From Candidatus Eiseniibacteriota bacterium (GTDB taxonomy: Bacteria > Orphanbacterota > Orphanbacteria > Orphanbacterales > Orphanbacteraceae), in NCBI GenBank assembly GCA_024276995.1, contig JAJRWB010000021.1, positions 1 to 64,000 on the forward strand: a stretch of DNA of 64,000 nt, in the 5' to 3' direction. The position numbers and the translations under genes are program-made. The notes under the pieces are model-generated. The model was not told the DNA's origin and ran no database searches. It saw only the letters and a list, made by a program, of their open reading frames with translations. Position 1 is the stretch's first letter, and every line of letters begins with the position of its first letter. Below, piece after piece: positions 1 through 8,321 of the stretch.

Positions 1-18
1 CGATTTGGATGAAAAAAT

Positions 19-103
19 CGCCCCCCATGGGGGGCGTCCCGCCTGAGAGGCGGGACCGGCCGAGCCCTGCCAGGACTCCGTCCTGCCAGGGGCCCCTCGG
101 CCG
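19..103. repeat. Three consecutive palindromes
   Basis: Three inverted repeats lie end to end. The first is a perfect 18-base palindrome centred on CATG (19-36). The second is a perfect 8-bp stem with a 5-base loop (36-43 with 49-56). The third has an 8-bp outer stem (57-64 with 96-103) enclosing an 11-bp inner stem with one mismatch (66-76 with 80-90). No coding sequence is recognisable here. The block sits exactly where the 5' part of the adjacent ATPase gene should be, so it may be a REP/MITE-like insertion or a rearrangement junction. It could also act as a bidirectional transcription barrier. What it is remains unknown. Confidence 0.7.
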
Positions 104-136
104 TCAGACCACGCGACAACTACCCTGACACAGGGG

Positions 137-622
137 GTGGATGTCCTGACTTCGGCGCTGGTAATCCGTCAGCTCCTGCCCTGGCATGAAAACCTGAAGA
201 AGCGACAGGTGAAGGCTCCGGAGATCTACATCTCCGATACAGGTCTATTGCACACCCTGCTGGGCCTGAAGACGATGTCCGAACTGGAGGCCCACCCTAA
301 GCTGGGAGCCTCCTGGGAGGGATTCGTTCTCGGGGAGATCATTCACCAGCTGCGCGCACGGCCCGAAGAATGTTATTTCTGGGCGACGCATGCCGGGGCT
401 GAGCTGGATCTGCTTGTGGTGAGAGGGAGATCGAGGAAGGGATTCAAGATCAGGCGAACCGTCTCTCCTGCAGTGACGAAATCCATGAGAGTCGCTATGG
501 CAGATCTGCGCCTCGACAATCTGGATGTGATCCATGCCGGCGAGAACAGTTTCCCGCTGACCGAGAAGATTCGGGCGGTATCGATCTCTCGCCTTCTGGA
601 AGACCTCAAGCCCCTGAAATGA
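137..622 (+). pseudogene. 5'-truncated AAA ATPase, DUF4143 C-terminal part
   Basis: The 161-residue frame matches the C-terminal DUF4143 domain of the AAA+ ATPase family that is often annotated near toxin or mobile loci. The recognisable motif is KAPEIYISDTGLLHTLLGL (about residues 27-45), followed by SWEGFVLGEIIHQL and FWATHAGAELDLLV, the remnant of a nuclease-like core. Intact members are near 380-420 residues and carry a Walker A/B ATPase domain in front. That domain is absent: the frame is open only to base 47 and runs into the palindromes instead. The GTG at 137 has no convincing ribosome-binding site. I read it as a broken gene. Confidence 0.7.
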
Positions 623-763
623 GTCTTCCCGAGATGCCTGTCCCACCGGGACTGTGTGGATGGCCGGAACACCGCCGGCGATGAAATCGTCTCGGGCGCC
701 TACTTCCTGCGCTTCGAATCTGCGGGTGCGGCGCTGACCAGGAAGATCACGCTGGTCCGCTGA
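623..763 (+). pseudogene. Orphan FlgD-like C-terminal sorting-domain tail
   Basis: Directly after the ATPase stop and in the same frame, a remnant reads VDGRNTAGDEIVSGAYFLRF and ends LTRKITLVR-stop. This is the last third of the FlgD-like/type-A sorting domain found on other secreted proteins in this window (compare WDGKGGDGRPVATGVYFVRL at the end of the amylase). No upstream domain, start codon or ribosome-binding site belongs to it. It is a leftover of a lost secreted-protein gene. Confidence 0.65.
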
Positions 764-824
764 TTATCGAAACATGAAATTCATGCGCAGGCCATCGGCA
801 ATCCTGCGTACCGATGCGGATTCG

Positions 825-833
825 TGTTATAAT
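825..833 (+). promoter_or_regulatory. Extended -10 promoter of the amylase gene
   Basis: TG-T-TATAAT is a perfect -10 hexamer with the TGn extension. No good -35 box is visible, which is usual for extended -10 promoters. Transcription would begin near 840, giving a leader of about 75 bases that contains a 7-bp hairpin (883-889 with 894-900) just before the GTG start. Confidence 0.6.
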
Positions 834-916
834 ATTGAGAACGTTCTCCCCCTATTCGAAGTCCGTGTCCGAATGGTGAGGCTTCCGGCGGAGGCCGGAA
901 TCAGAAAGCGAGTACG

Positions 917-3148
917 GTGAAGGCACTCAACGCCCTCCTCCTGCTGGCGGCGCTCGGCGTAGCCACGGCCACGTACGCCGTGCCCGTCACTTTCCAGGTC
1001 CGCATGGGGTACCAGATCGGTCTCGGTACTTTCGACCCGGCCAACGACTTCGTCGATCTCGCCGGCACGTTCAACAGCTGGGGCACCAACCCGCTCACAC
1101 CCCTCGCCGACCCGGACGGTGACACGACATACGAGGTCACCCTCACCGGCTTCACGCCGTCGGAGCAGATCGAGTTCAAGTTTCGGATCAACGGTCTTTG
1201 GGACGGCACGGAGGAGTTCCCCGGCGGCGGAGCGAACCGCGTTCACGTCGTGGGGGCGACGAACGATACGATCGTGGTCTGGTACAACGACTACGTGCCG
1301 AATGACGGTACCGGCCCGCTCTACTGGTGGAACGACGCGGTATTCTATGAAATCTTCGTCCGCAGTTTCTTCGACAGCGACGGCGACGGCATCGGCGACC
1401 TCCAGGGGTTGATGCAGAAACTCGACTATCTCAACGACGGGGATCCCGCGACAAAGGACGACCTGGGCATCACCGGCATCTGGCTCATGCCGATCAACGA
1501 CGCGCCGAGCTATCACGGTTACGACGCCGTCGACTACCGCACCATCAACCCGGACTACGGAACGATGGCCGATTTCATCGCGTTCCTGAACGCGGCTCAC
1601 GCACGCGGCATCAAGGTGATCATCGATTACGTGATGAACCACTGTTCGGATCAGCACCCCTGGTTCGTGGCGGCCTCTCAAAACGATCCGGTGTACCGTG
1701 ATTACTTCCGATGGTCGCCGAGCGACCCGGGGGAGATCGGTCCGTGGGGCCAGAACGTCTGGCATCCGGGTTCGTCCGACTGGTATTACGGCCTCTTCAC
1801 GAGCACCATGCCGGACCTCAATTACGGCACGCAGGCGGTGAAGGACGAAATGTTCGCCACAGCCACATATTGGCTCGACACGGTGGGCGTCGACGGCTTC
1901 CGCCTCGATGCCGTTCTCTACATCGTGGAGGAGGGGAGCCAATTACAGAACACGGCGTCGACGTTGCAGTTCTGGAACGACTTCAACACCCATGTGAAAG
2001 CGGTGAAACCCGATGTTCTCTCGGTCGGCGAGGCTTGGACGTCGAGCAGCATCGTGCTCCAATATGTCACGCAAAACCGCCTCGACTTCTGTTTCGAGTT
2101 CGATCTTTCCTACGCGATGCTCGGCGCGGTGAATGGGAGCGACGCGGGCTATCTCTCGACCAAGGCGGACCAAGTATACAATTCGTATCCGAACCTCCAG
2201 TTCGGGACATTCCTCACGAACCACGACCAGGACCGTGTCATGGACGTTTTCGGTTTCGACGAGGGGAAGGCGAAGGTGGCGGCGGGGATCTACCTAACCC
2301 TGCCGGGCGTTCCGTTCATCTACTATGGCGAGGAGATCGGCATGACCGGCAGCGGTGATCACCTGAATATCCGTACCCCTCAACAGTGGACCGGCGGGGC
2401 GAACGCCGGTTTCACCACCGGTACGCCATGGCAGGCGATCAACGGCAACTACGGGCAGTACAACATCGCCGCCGAGGGGGCGGACTCGACCTCGCTCCTT
2501 CGCTGGTACCGGGACTTGATCGACGTGCGCAACGGCTCGGTCGCGCTGCGGCGCGGCAACCATAGGCCGCTCGGAAGCTCTGCGACGCCGGTCCTGGCGT
2601 TCGTACGAAGCGATCCGGTGGAAACCGTTCTTTGTCTTGCCAACACGGCATCCACGACTCAAAGCGGCGTCACCCTCACCGGTTCGGCGAACAGTCTCGT
2701 TCCCGGCAACCAGACGATGGTCAACCTCCTCGCGCCGGGCGATACGCTCACCGTCACGATCACCGCGGCGTACGAGATCACCGGCGTCGGCTTGGCGCCC
2801 TACGAGGTGGCGATCTACCGATTCCTGAGCGACACCGTCGTCGATTCGGGTGGTGACATCGTACCTTCTTCCCGTCTCCGACTCGAACCGAACTACCCCA
2901 ATCCCTTCAATCCCTCGACGATGATCCGTTACTCCCTGCCCGGCCGCGCCGAGATCCGTCTCACCCTCTACGACGTCACCGGCCGCGAAATCGCGGTGCT
3001 TCGCGAAGGGATGGAAGACGAGGGATCTCATGAAGTGCGCTGGGACGGCAAGGGCGGCGACGGGAGGCCGGTCGCGACGGGCGTCTACTTCGTCCGTCTC
3101 ACCGCCGGCGACGAGACGAGAACTTCCAGGATGATGATCGTCAGGTAG
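917..3148 (+). CDS. Secreted GH13 alpha-amylase with FlgD-like tail
   Basis: Extracellular glycoside hydrolase family 13 enzyme expected to cleave alpha-1,4 glucans. A signal peptide (about 1-21, ending TYA) precedes a starch-binding or E-set type beta domain (about 25-115, containing DLAGTFNSWG). The GH13 barrel shows region I DYVMNHCSDQHPW, region II GFRLDA with nucleophile Asp331, region III VGEAW with acid/base Glu372, and region IV NHD with Asp437. A C-terminal FlgD-like sorting domain begins at YPNPFNPST and ends MMIVR. The 743-residue length suits this multidomain layout. The start is GTG with a weak ribosome-binding site, chosen because the signal peptide begins there. Exact substrate (starch, maltodextrin or cyclodextrin) cannot be decided. 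Confidence 0.9.
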   Translation: MKALNALLLLAALGVATATYAVPVTFQVRMGYQIGLGTFDPANDFVDLAGTFNSWGTNPLTPLADPDGDTTYEVTLTGFTPSEQIEFKFRINGLWDGTEEFPGGGANRVHVVGATNDTIVVWYNDYVPNDGTGPLYWWNDAVFYEIFVRSFFDSDGDGIGDLQGLMQKLDYLNDGDPATKDDLGITGIWLMPINDAPSYHGYDAVDYRTINPDYGTMADFIAFLNAAHARGIKVIIDYVMNHCSDQHPWFVAASQNDPVYRDYFRWSPSDPGEIGPWGQNVWHPGSSDWYYGLFTSTMPDLNYGTQAVKDEMFATATYWLDTVGVDGFRLDAVLYIVEEGSQLQNTASTLQFWNDFNTHVKAVKPDVLSVGEAWTSSSIVLQYVTQNRLDFCFEFDLSYAMLGAVNGSDAGYLSTKADQVYNSYPNLQFGTFLTNHDQDRVMDVFGFDEGKAKVAAGIYLTLPGVPFIYYGEEIGMTGSGDHLNIRTPQQWTGGANAGFTTGTPWQAINGNYGQYNIAAEGADSTSLLRWYRDLIDVRNGSVALRRGNHRPLGSSATPVLAFVRSDPVETVLCLANTASTTQSGVTLTGSANSLVPGNQTMVNLLAPGDTLTVTITAAYEITGVGLAPYEVAIYRFLSDTVVDSGGDIVPSSRLRLEPNYPNPFNPSTMIRYSLPGRAEIRLTLYDVTGREIAVLREGMEDEGSHEVRWDGKGGDGRPVATGVYFVRLTAGDETRTSRMMIVR

Positions 3149-3318
3149 GCCCGGCACTTCCCGGGCGCCTTGGGCGATCGAGACGACCGGCCGAATCGGT
3201 TTCACTCGACATACGAGAATGTCGTCGATACAATCGCCAATAGATAGGACGGGGTAAATATTTCGAACTATTGTGGCGGAAGCCTATGCTTGACGACCCG
3301 AGGGGCGGTCGGGAGATC

Positions 3319-3942
3319 ATGCCGAACCTGTATTCCGCACACGCACCGGGCGGGATCCGGCATTCCATCCCGCCGGGCCCGGTGAGATCCACAGGCATAA
3401 CCGGTTCCGGCCGTGTGATCGATCGGTCACGGGTCCCGGCGTCTCCTTCGGGTTTTACACTCATCGAGCTGATGATCGTCCTCGTGGTCGTCGGGATCCT
3501 CGCCGCCATCGCCATACCCAACTTCCTTTCCATGCAAGACCGGGCCCGGGAAGCGAGGGTGAAGGCGTGTATGCACAACCTGCAGTGCGCTATCGAAGAT
3601 TACGCCGTAACGAGCGGCGGAATCTATCCTACATCGGCTCAGAAGGCGATCATTCGAGGACTTCACCAGCAGGGCGACTGGCCGATCAACCCATTTACGA
3701 ATCAGAGACTGACCGACGCGGAAGTCCATTTCGATTCGGACCCGGTCGCGCCGGGCGAACTTGCGGTGAATCCGGCCAAGACATGTGGATATAGGATCAA
3801 GGGCTACGGCAAGTCGGGGCTTCTATCTCTTACGCTGAGTATCGGCACATCGGATTGCATCGGTACCGAGGGGGAGGAGGGCGATGGCGGCGATGGTGAC
3901 GGCCACGGTGACGGCGATGGCGGTGACGGCGGTGACGATTGA
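3319..3942 (+). CDS. Type IV prepilin-like protein with Asp/Gly tail
   Basis: The motif SGFTLIELMIVLVVVGIL is a class III signal sequence: prepilin peptidase would cut between Gly and Phe, and the conserved Glu5 is present. The mature body carries a Cys pair (CMHNLQC) and ends in an unusual tail made almost only of Gly, Asp and Glu (about 22 residues, encoded by GGTGACGGC-like triplet repeats), which might bind calcium. The start is uncertain. The ATG used here has GGGAG only 3 bases upstream and gives a leader of about 45 residues. A TTG at 3271, an ATG at 3286 or a GTG at 3415 (13-residue leader, closest to normal prepilins) are alternatives. No pilus assembly genes are nearby, so it may be a pseudopilin acting with machinery encoded elsewhere. 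Confidence 0.75.
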   Translation: MPNLYSAHAPGGIRHSIPPGPVRSTGITGSGRVIDRSRVPASPSGFTLIELMIVLVVVGILAAIAIPNFLSMQDRAREARVKACMHNLQCAIEDYAVTSGGIYPTSAQKAIIRGLHQQGDWPINPFTNQRLTDAEVHFDSDPVAPGELAVNPAKTCGYRIKGYGKSGLLSLTLSIGTSDCIGTEGEEGDGGDGDGHGDGDGGDGGDD

Positions 3943-3966
3943 ATCTTCTCCGATGGGCCGGTATCG

Positions 3967-5148
3967 CTATCGCACGAGCATCAGCTTGCGCATGTCTGTT
4001 TCATCGCCGCTTCGCAGCCGGCAGAAGTAAAGACCGCTCGCCACCGGCTCTCCCGCGGCGTTTCTCCCGTTCCACATGACCTCGTAATCTCCCGGACGGC
4101 GCGATTCATCGAGAAGATTGCGGACCAGGCTCCCGGTGACGGAGTAAAGATCGATCTGCACAAATCCCGATTGCCCGACGAAGAATGAAATGCGGGTACT
4201 CGGATTGAAGGGATTGGGGGAAGCGGAAGATATCCGGGCGGATGCGATCGGCACGAGAACCGGTGTGGCGCCGGCGGTCGACGTGGCGGGATCGAAGATG
4301 GCTTCAACCCACTCGGGATGATCGATGAAAGGGTTCCGGTTCCCCTGGTAGGCGTAGACGACGTCGTTGCGATTGCGTTCCTTGTCGTCCACCGGATCAT
4401 CGAGATTCCATTGGAGCAGTGTCACCAGCATGCCCATGTAGGCGACCGCTTCGTTGCTGCCGGTCTGTGAGGCGAGGATCAGGTTCACATCGTCGGTGAG
4501 GATGAGGTCGGGTTCGGTGCCGCCGCCCTCGTAGCGGACATCCATGTAAAACTGGGCACGCGCCACGTCGCCGCGTCGCCCGGCCCACGTCTCCCAGACG
4601 CCGACCGGCGAGTAGACCTGTGACAGGTTCGTACCGCTCTCGCCGTTGTACGTGTCGGCGGGATAGCTGTTACAGGCGAAGGTGCAATCGTCGTAAACAC
4701 GTGATTCGCGGGTGCTGTTATACCCGATGTCGCACAGGAAAAGATGGTGGCAATCGGTGTACGGCAAGTTAGTCGACCCGTCGTTGGGGAACCCGTAGCC
4801 CTTCGGCCAAGTGTGCTCTCTATTATAGAGGGTGTTTCCTCCGCCGACCTTGACATAGGTTCTGTTCCGATACACGTCCAGGATGTTGCTTGCGTTGAGC
4901 GGGTCCTCGTCGGCGAGTTCGAGCACATCCCACGTGTCTGTCGACGATGACGTATATGGAATCTTTGTGTGCCCGTCGATGACGGCATGCAGCGTCGATC
5001 GAAGCGTTTCGGGGGTGGATGTGTCGACGGAATCGTAGTAACCGGCCGGCGGCGCGGCCATCGTCGCACCGGCGATGAGCACCGCCGGCAGAATGGATCG
5101 CAGAATCGGCTTGAGCAAGGATCGGACGAAGGAAAATCGAGTCGTCAT
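3967..5148 (-). CDS. Secreted endonuclease I-family nuclease with FlgD-like tail
   Basis: Member of the endonuclease I / NucM family of extracellular DNA/RNA-degrading His-Me finger nucleases. A signal peptide (about 1-31) is followed by the catalytic stretch NREHTWPKG (about 109-117, general-base His112) and TDCHHLFLCDIGYNSTRESR, which supplies the metal-binding residues. The C-terminal third is a FlgD-like sorting domain (ASPNPFNPSTRISF ... KLMLVR). The role is probably degradation of extracellular nucleic acid for nutrients or matrix turnover. AGGTG precedes the ATG at a suitable distance. It is transcribed divergently from the first sulfatase-fold gene, with a promoter recognisable on each strand. 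Confidence 0.85.
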   Translation of the reverse strand: MTTRFSFVRSLLKPILRSILPAVLIAGATMAAPPAGYYDSVDTSTPETLRSTLHAVIDGHTKIPYTSSSTDTWDVLELADEDPLNASNILDVYRNRTYVKVGGGNTLYNREHTWPKGYGFPNDGSTNLPYTDCHHLFLCDIGYNSTRESRVYDDCTFACNSYPADTYNGESGTNLSQVYSPVGVWETWAGRRGDVARAQFYMDVRYEGGGTEPDLILTDDVNLILASQTGSNEAVAYMGMLVTLLQWNLDDPVDDKERNRNDVVYAYQGNRNPFIDHPEWVEAIFDPATSTAGATPVLVPIASARISSASPNPFNPSTRISFFVGQSGFVQIDLYSVTGSLVRNLLDESRRPGDYEVMWNGRNAAGEPVASGLYFCRLRSGDETDMRKLMLVR

Positions 5149-5196
5149 GATGTGTCACCTGGTGGGAGCGAATGTGAATTCAGCGTTTCGTCCATC

Positions 5197-5205
5197 ATTA
5201 TACCA
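5197..5205 (-). promoter_or_regulatory. Extended -10 promoter of the endonuclease gene
   Basis: On the minus strand the site reads TG-G-TATAAT, a perfect extended -10 box lying about 50 bases before the endonuclease ATG. No strong -35 element is visible. Confidence 0.6.
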
Positions 5206-5236
5206 CATTCGCCATGACGAACCGATCTTCCCGGCG

Positions 5237-5245
5237 TGGTATTAT
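5237..5245 (+). promoter_or_regulatory. Extended -10 promoter of first sulfatase-fold gene
   Basis: TG-G-TATTAT on the plus strand lies about 70 bases before the GTG at 5317. Because the site overlaps the earlier in-frame GTG at 5236, it argues against that upstream start. It is back to back with the minus-strand promoter some 35 bases away. Confidence 0.5.
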
Positions 5246-5316
5246 GGATGCGGTCGTGCGCACCCGCCGCAGGGCCGTGCGGGGTGGTGGAATCGGGCTT
5301 GTCCGGAGGGAACACC

Positions 5317-6771
5317 GTGCAAAGAGAGGGTCCGACGCATAGGCCGCTTCTCATCGGCTTGCTGGTCGCACTGGCCGCCGCCGCGCTCTTCACCGTGGCG
5401 CGCCTGAGATCACCCGCCGACCCCCGCCACGTCATCATGATCTCGCTCGACACGACCCGCGCGGATCATCTCGGCTGCTACGGAAACAGGTGGATCCGCA
5501 CCCCGAACATCGACGCCCTCGCCGGCGAGTCGATCATTCTGGCCGATTTCCTGACCGCCGCCACGACGACGCTCGCGTCCCACACGTCGTTGTTCACCGG
5601 AAAATACCCGCACTCTCACGGCGTTCCCCGGAATGGATTCCGGATCGACGGCCGGAACGTGATGATCCCGGAAATCTTCCGCGACGCCGGTTTCACGACG
5701 GTGGGTTTCATCGGCTCGTTCGCTCTCGATAAGCGGTTCGGTTTCGCGCAGGGCTTCGCCCATTTCGACCAGGATTTCGATATCGAGGTGGGAAGGGGCG
5801 GGTACGACCAGAACCAGCGTTCGGCCGAAAAGGTCACCGATGCGGTGATCCGGTACCTTGGCGAAGGGGAAGTGCCCGAGAGGCTCTTCCTTTTCGTTCA
5901 CTATTTCGATCCCCACATGCCCTACAGTCCGCCTCCGCCGTATAACACGATGTACGATTCGATCCTCGTGGATCGGGCTGATGGTCCGAAGAATCATCCG
6001 GCCTGGCTGCCCGGAAAACCTCCCCTCGTGAGCCGGCGGCTCCTGTCCGGCTATGCCGGCGAGATTTCATACATGGATAAACACGTAGGACGGCTGCTCG
6101 ACTTTCTGCGCCGCCGCGGGATTCTCGATGACGCCGTTCTTGTGATGACAAGCGATCACGGCGAAAACTTCGGCGACGCGCCGGGCGGATTGCCCTTTTA
6201 TCATGGCCTTACCGTGTACGAGCCGGAGGCCCGGGTCGCGGGTCTGATCCGTCTGCCGAACGGGAGGCATGGAGGGACACGCCACGAAGGCGTGGTCGGA
6301 AGCGTGGATATTCTCCCCACACTGGTCCGGTTTTTCGGCCTGCCGGTGCCGGAGGGAATCGACGGCAAGGCGCTCGATCTCAACAAGCTGAAGGAGACCC
6401 CGCGCGGCGCCTGTTTCTCCGAGGCCACCCAGCCGAGGGAAGAGGTCGAGGTCGATTCCCTCTGGTTCAACGCGCGCAAGGCTCGCTGCGTCCGTCTGGG
6501 GAAGATGAAATACATCGAGACACTTTACGTGAACCGGGAGGAGCTGTTCGACCTGTCGAACGATCCGAACGAGCGGCGCAACCTGCTGGCCGGTTCGGCC
6601 GGTTCCGATCTCGGCGCCGGAGATTTGCGCGCACTCCTCTCCGAATGGGACGCATCCGCCCGGCCGCTGCCGACCGAATTCGATCAGGAGCGGAAAGAGG
6701 AGACGATGCGCCGCTTGCGGGCGCTCGGCTATCTCGGCCGATCCGGGGACGGGGAGGGGCGGGAAGAATGA
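5317..6771 (+). CDS. Sulfatase-fold membrane-anchored hydrolase (Thr type), paralog 1
   Basis: Alkaline-phosphatase/sulfatase superfamily protein of 484 residues with one N-terminal membrane segment (about 11-29). Metal-site motifs are present: ISLDTTRADHLGCYG near the start (Asp45) and TSDHGENFG later. True sulfatases use a Cys or Ser in C/S-x-P-x-R that is converted to formylglycine. Here the position reads T85-L-A-S-H, so formylglycine cannot form and Thr would be the nucleophile, as in phosphodiesterase or phosphoglycerol/phosphoethanolamine transferase branches. The protein ends in LRALGYLG, a C-terminal motif shared by all six paralogs in the window. GGAGGGAA precedes the GTG. The next gene overlaps by ATGA, so the two are translationally coupled. 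Substrate unknown; a surface phosphoester is my best guess. Confidence 0.8.
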   Translation: MQREGPTHRPLLIGLLVALAAAALFTVARLRSPADPRHVIMISLDTTRADHLGCYGNRWIRTPNIDALAGESIILADFLTAATTTLASHTSLFTGKYPHSHGVPRNGFRIDGRNVMIPEIFRDAGFTTVGFIGSFALDKRFGFAQGFAHFDQDFDIEVGRGGYDQNQRSAEKVTDAVIRYLGEGEVPERLFLFVHYFDPHMPYSPPPPYNTMYDSILVDRADGPKNHPAWLPGKPPLVSRRLLSGYAGEISYMDKHVGRLLDFLRRRGILDDAVLVMTSDHGENFGDAPGGLPFYHGLTVYEPEARVAGLIRLPNGRHGGTRHEGVVGSVDILPTLVRFFGLPVPEGIDGKALDLNKLKETPRGACFSEATQPREEVEVDSLWFNARKARCVRLGKMKYIETLYVNREELFDLSNDPNERRNLLAGSAGSDLGAGDLRALLSEWDASARPLPTEFDQERKEETMRRLRALGYLGRSGDGEGREE

Positions 6772-8105
6772 CAAGGAAGAATCTCGCGCCGCTGCTCGCG
6801 CTCCCGCTCCTCCTTTCCTCCTGCGGAAACGATGGAGGGTTGGACAGCGCGATCATCATTCTGATCGACACCTGTCGCTATGATGAAATCGGAATGGTTA
6901 CGCCCCAGGGAGCGGTAACACCCTTCCTCGATCGATTTGCCGAGAGCGCGACCGTGTTCTCCAGGGCGACGGCGCAATCGCCATGGACGCTCCCTTCCAC
7001 CGCGACGCTTCTCACATCTCTTTACCCCACCGTGCACGGAGCGGTCGGGCACTATCCCTACTTCGCGAAGATCCGCACCGGCGTGGAAACGGGACCGGAG
7101 CTGCTGAACCGGGCGGGGCTCGCGACAGCCGCATTCGTCAACAGCGCCTTCCTCGATCCGGTCCTGGGATTGGACCGGGGATTCGATACGTACGATTATG
7201 TGCCGGCGTCGAAGATCGATTTGCGCACGGCGAAAGAGACTTTCCGTGTTGCGGAAGATTGGCTCGAACAAAACGAAAGCCGCCCGTTCTTTCTCCTGGT
7301 CCATCTCTTCGACCCACACATGGCCTACGATCCGCCCGAACCGTTCTGCTCCCGTTTCCTCCGTGACTACCGGGGCGATCTCGAACCCCCTTTCGGCGAT
7401 CTGAGGCGTTGGAGGGAAGAGATGCCGGACCCCGACAGGCGTATCTTCGCTCGTGCGCTCTACCACGCCGAAGTCGCGGCGGTCGATCAGGCGTGCGGCG
7501 AATTCCTCGAGTGGTTCGGAAAGAGGCGGATCTCGAAACGTACGGTGATGGTCGTGACCTCCGATCACGGCGAGGAGTTCTGGGATCATGGTCAATTCGA
7601 GCACGGGCACACGCTATACGAAGAGTTGATCCATGTCCCGCTCCTGATCCGCGCGCCCGGCCGGGGATGGCCTGAGACGATCACGAAACGTGTCGGCCTG
7701 ATCGACGTCATGCCGACGATCTTCGGCCTGCTCGGCGTCGACATCCCCGGCTCCTTCCATGGCGAATCGCTCGTGCCGCTCATGGACGGCGGTGTTTCGC
7801 GAAAGGCTTATGCTGAGGCGCTTCTCTACGGTTACGAATGGAAGGCCGTCTTGGACGACCGGTACGAATTCATGTACCAGTCGCACGGCGATCGACGCCT
7901 CCTGTTCGACCTCGATGCCGACTCTCTTGAGAGGAACTCGATCGCGGCCGATGACCCTGCACGGGTGGGCAGGATGGCCGAGTCGCTTTCGGAATGGTTT
8001 ACGAATAATGTAAAACGGGCCGGCGGGGAGCCGCAGGGCGGCGAGATCGTCGACATGGACGAAGAGGTGATCCGGAAACTTCGCGCCCTCGGGTACGTGG
8101 ACTAA
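6768..8105 (+). CDS. Sulfatase-fold lipoprotein (Thr type), paralog 2
   Basis: 445-residue lipoprotein: the signal peptide ends LLLSSC, so Cys19 would be lipidated. The metal motif LIDTCRYDEIG contains Asp34, and SDHGEEFWDHG forms the second half of the site. The nucleophile position reads T74-L-P-S-T after PW, again Thr instead of Cys/Ser, with Thr where the sulfatase Arg belongs. It ends LRALGYVD. The ATG is chosen because it overlaps the previous stop (ATGA), follows a purine-rich ribosome-binding site and puts the lipobox at the right depth. Upstream in-frame extension would lie inside the previous gene. It probably acts on the same or a related polymer as its coupled neighbour. Confidence 0.8.
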   Translation: MTRKNLAPLLALPLLLSSCGNDGGLDSAIIILIDTCRYDEIGMVTPQGAVTPFLDRFAESATVFSRATAQSPWTLPSTATLLTSLYPTVHGAVGHYPYFAKIRTGVETGPELLNRAGLATAAFVNSAFLDPVLGLDRGFDTYDYVPASKIDLRTAKETFRVAEDWLEQNESRPFFLLVHLFDPHMAYDPPEPFCSRFLRDYRGDLEPPFGDLRRWREEMPDPDRRIFARALYHAEVAAVDQACGEFLEWFGKRRISKRTVMVVTSDHGEEFWDHGQFEHGHTLYEELIHVPLLIRAPGRGWPETITKRVGLIDVMPTIFGLLGVDIPGSFHGESLVPLMDGGVSRKAYAEALLYGYEWKAVLDDRYEFMYQSHGDRRLLFDLDADSLERNSIAADDPARVGRMAESLSEWFTNNVKRAGGEPQGGEIVDMDEEVIRKLRALGYVD

Positions 8106-8113
8106 TGGGAATG

Positions 8114-8157
8114 CCGCCCGCGGCCTGGTAGGGACGTTCGATGTAGGATGCGGGCGG
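8114..8157. terminator. Possible hairpin terminator
   Basis: CCGCCCGC and GCGGGCGG form a perfect 8-bp stem around a 28-base loop just after the paralog-2 stop. There is no T-run, so it is at best a weak or factor-assisted terminator separating this gene from the cytochrome promoter. Confidence 0.35.
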
Positions 8158-8196
8158 ACCACTGAGCGTCCCCCCCCGCGAGCGACAGAATATAGG

Positions 8197-8224
8197 TTGA
8201 CTTCATCCAATCATTGCTTAAATT
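8197..8224 (+). promoter_or_regulatory. Sigma-70 type promoter of the octahaem cytochrome gene
   Basis: TTGACT, a 16-base spacer and TAAATT form a near-consensus housekeeping promoter. Transcription would start about 8232, leaving a leader of about 90 bases before the ATG. It shows that the cytochrome gene is transcribed independently of the sulfatase-fold pair. Confidence 0.65.
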
Positions 8225-8321
8225 CTGGTCGGAGCCGCTCCCCGGATCGCGTCCCGGGACGTCGGGTCTTGCGGGCGGCAGCTCATCGCCAACATTCACG
8301 ACCCCGGCAAGGAGAAGACCG

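Noticed and set aside
827-1942. 371-codon minus-strand ORF opposite the amylase
   Set aside because: Val/Arg-rich antisense shadow; the plus strand carries complete GH13 catalytic motifs.
5236-5316. N-terminal extension of the first sulfatase-fold gene to the upstream GTG
   Set aside because: The extension overlaps the extended -10 promoter; the GTG at 5317 has GGAGGGAA and gives a normal membrane anchor.
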